Shown: positions 7,164 to 7,337 of the stretch, piece after piece
Layout: each line of letters starts with the position of its first letter
Numbering within the stretch: position 1 is the first letter of the stretch
Assembly (NCBI GenBank): GCA_905372345.1
Contig: CAJPPE010000076.1
Span: forward strand, 1-7,337
DNA length: 7,337 bases
Reading direction: 5' to 3'
From: an uncultured Treponema sp.
GTDB taxonomy: Bacteria > Spirochaetota > Spirochaetia > Treponematales > Treponemataceae
The notes under the pieces: model-generated
The model's database searches: none
Seen by the model: only the letters and a program-made list of their open reading frames with translations
What the model was told of the DNA's origin: nothing
Program-made: the position numbers and the translations under genes

Positions 7164-7337
7164 TCTCGAAAAGAATCCTGCGGTTATTAAACTTTTGGAA
7201 TATGCCAAAAAGAAACGCACAATAGGATTGAGTGATCTTGATGATCTACTGCCCGAAGACTTAATGTCTCCGGAAACTATACCTGATATTCTGGATATTT
7301 TGGAAGGTGCCGGCGTTCAAATAAAAAATGAAGGAAT
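7156..7337 (+). CDS. rpoD: RNA polymerase primary sigma factor RpoD, N-terminal part (cut by window end)
   Basis: Only the first 60 codons are in the window, starting MTDLEKNPAVIKLLEYAKKK. The segment matches sigma-70 region 1.1 in pattern: a basic helix with AKKKRTIGLSDLDDLLP, an acidic DLMSPETI, then DILDILEGAGVQI, corresponding to the family's two helices and short beta end. Region 1.1 keeps free sigma factor from binding DNA and modulates open-complex formation. The DNA-binding regions 2-4 lie beyond the window, so the call rests on this segment plus its position after dnaG, the classical neighbour. Its ATG at 7156 overlaps the dnaG stop by 8 bases. AAAGG (7148-7152) and GGGA (7145-7148) are possible weak Shine-Dalgarno sites inside dnaG, so translation may depend on ribosomes finishing dnaG. 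Confidence 0.88.
   Translation, partial: MTDLEKNPAVIKLLEYAKKKRTIGLSDLDDLLPEDLMSPETIPDILDILEGAGVQIKNEG

Overview
The window looks like housekeeping chromosome from a low-GC spirochaete, most likely an oral treponeme of the Treponema denticola type. The basis is AT-rich sequence with A/T-rich codon use, a protease lipoprotein with a relaxed spirochaete-style lipobox, and dnaG directly followed by rpoD. The genus is inferred from overall character; no database comparison was possible.

Layout, all on the + strand. Bases 1-66 hold the end of an upstream transcription unit, closed by an intrinsic terminator. A sigma-70-type promoter at 102-129 leads almost directly into tilS (137-1507), which encodes tRNA(Ile)-lysidine synthetase. 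An exported TPR protein of unknown function (1518-3557) follows; its C-terminal part carries acidic DxDxDG-type repeats. A trypsin-like/HtrA-type serine protease lipoprotein (3535-5232) overlaps it by 23 bases. A 143-base intergenic gap (5233-5375) carries a good promoter and a strong Shine-Dalgarno for dnaG (5376-7163). The start of rpoD (7156 to the window end) overlaps the dnaG stop by 8 bases.

There appear to be two transcription units. The first (tilS, TPR protein, protease) joins a translation-fidelity enzyme to an envelope pair: the TPR protein should be periplasmic and the protease membrane-anchored and facing the periplasm. Their overlapping genes suggest coordinated production, and possibly joint work in envelope protein quality control. 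The second (dnaG-rpoD) is a reduced form of the macromolecular synthesis operon that pairs replication priming with the primary sigma factor; no rpsU lies ahead of dnaG here.

I see no mobile element, CRISPR array, tRNA, rRNA or sign of recent transfer. The points most worth a second look are the possibly leaderless tilS transcript, unusual residues and a shortened segment in TilS, and the repeat-bearing TPR protein coupled to the protease.
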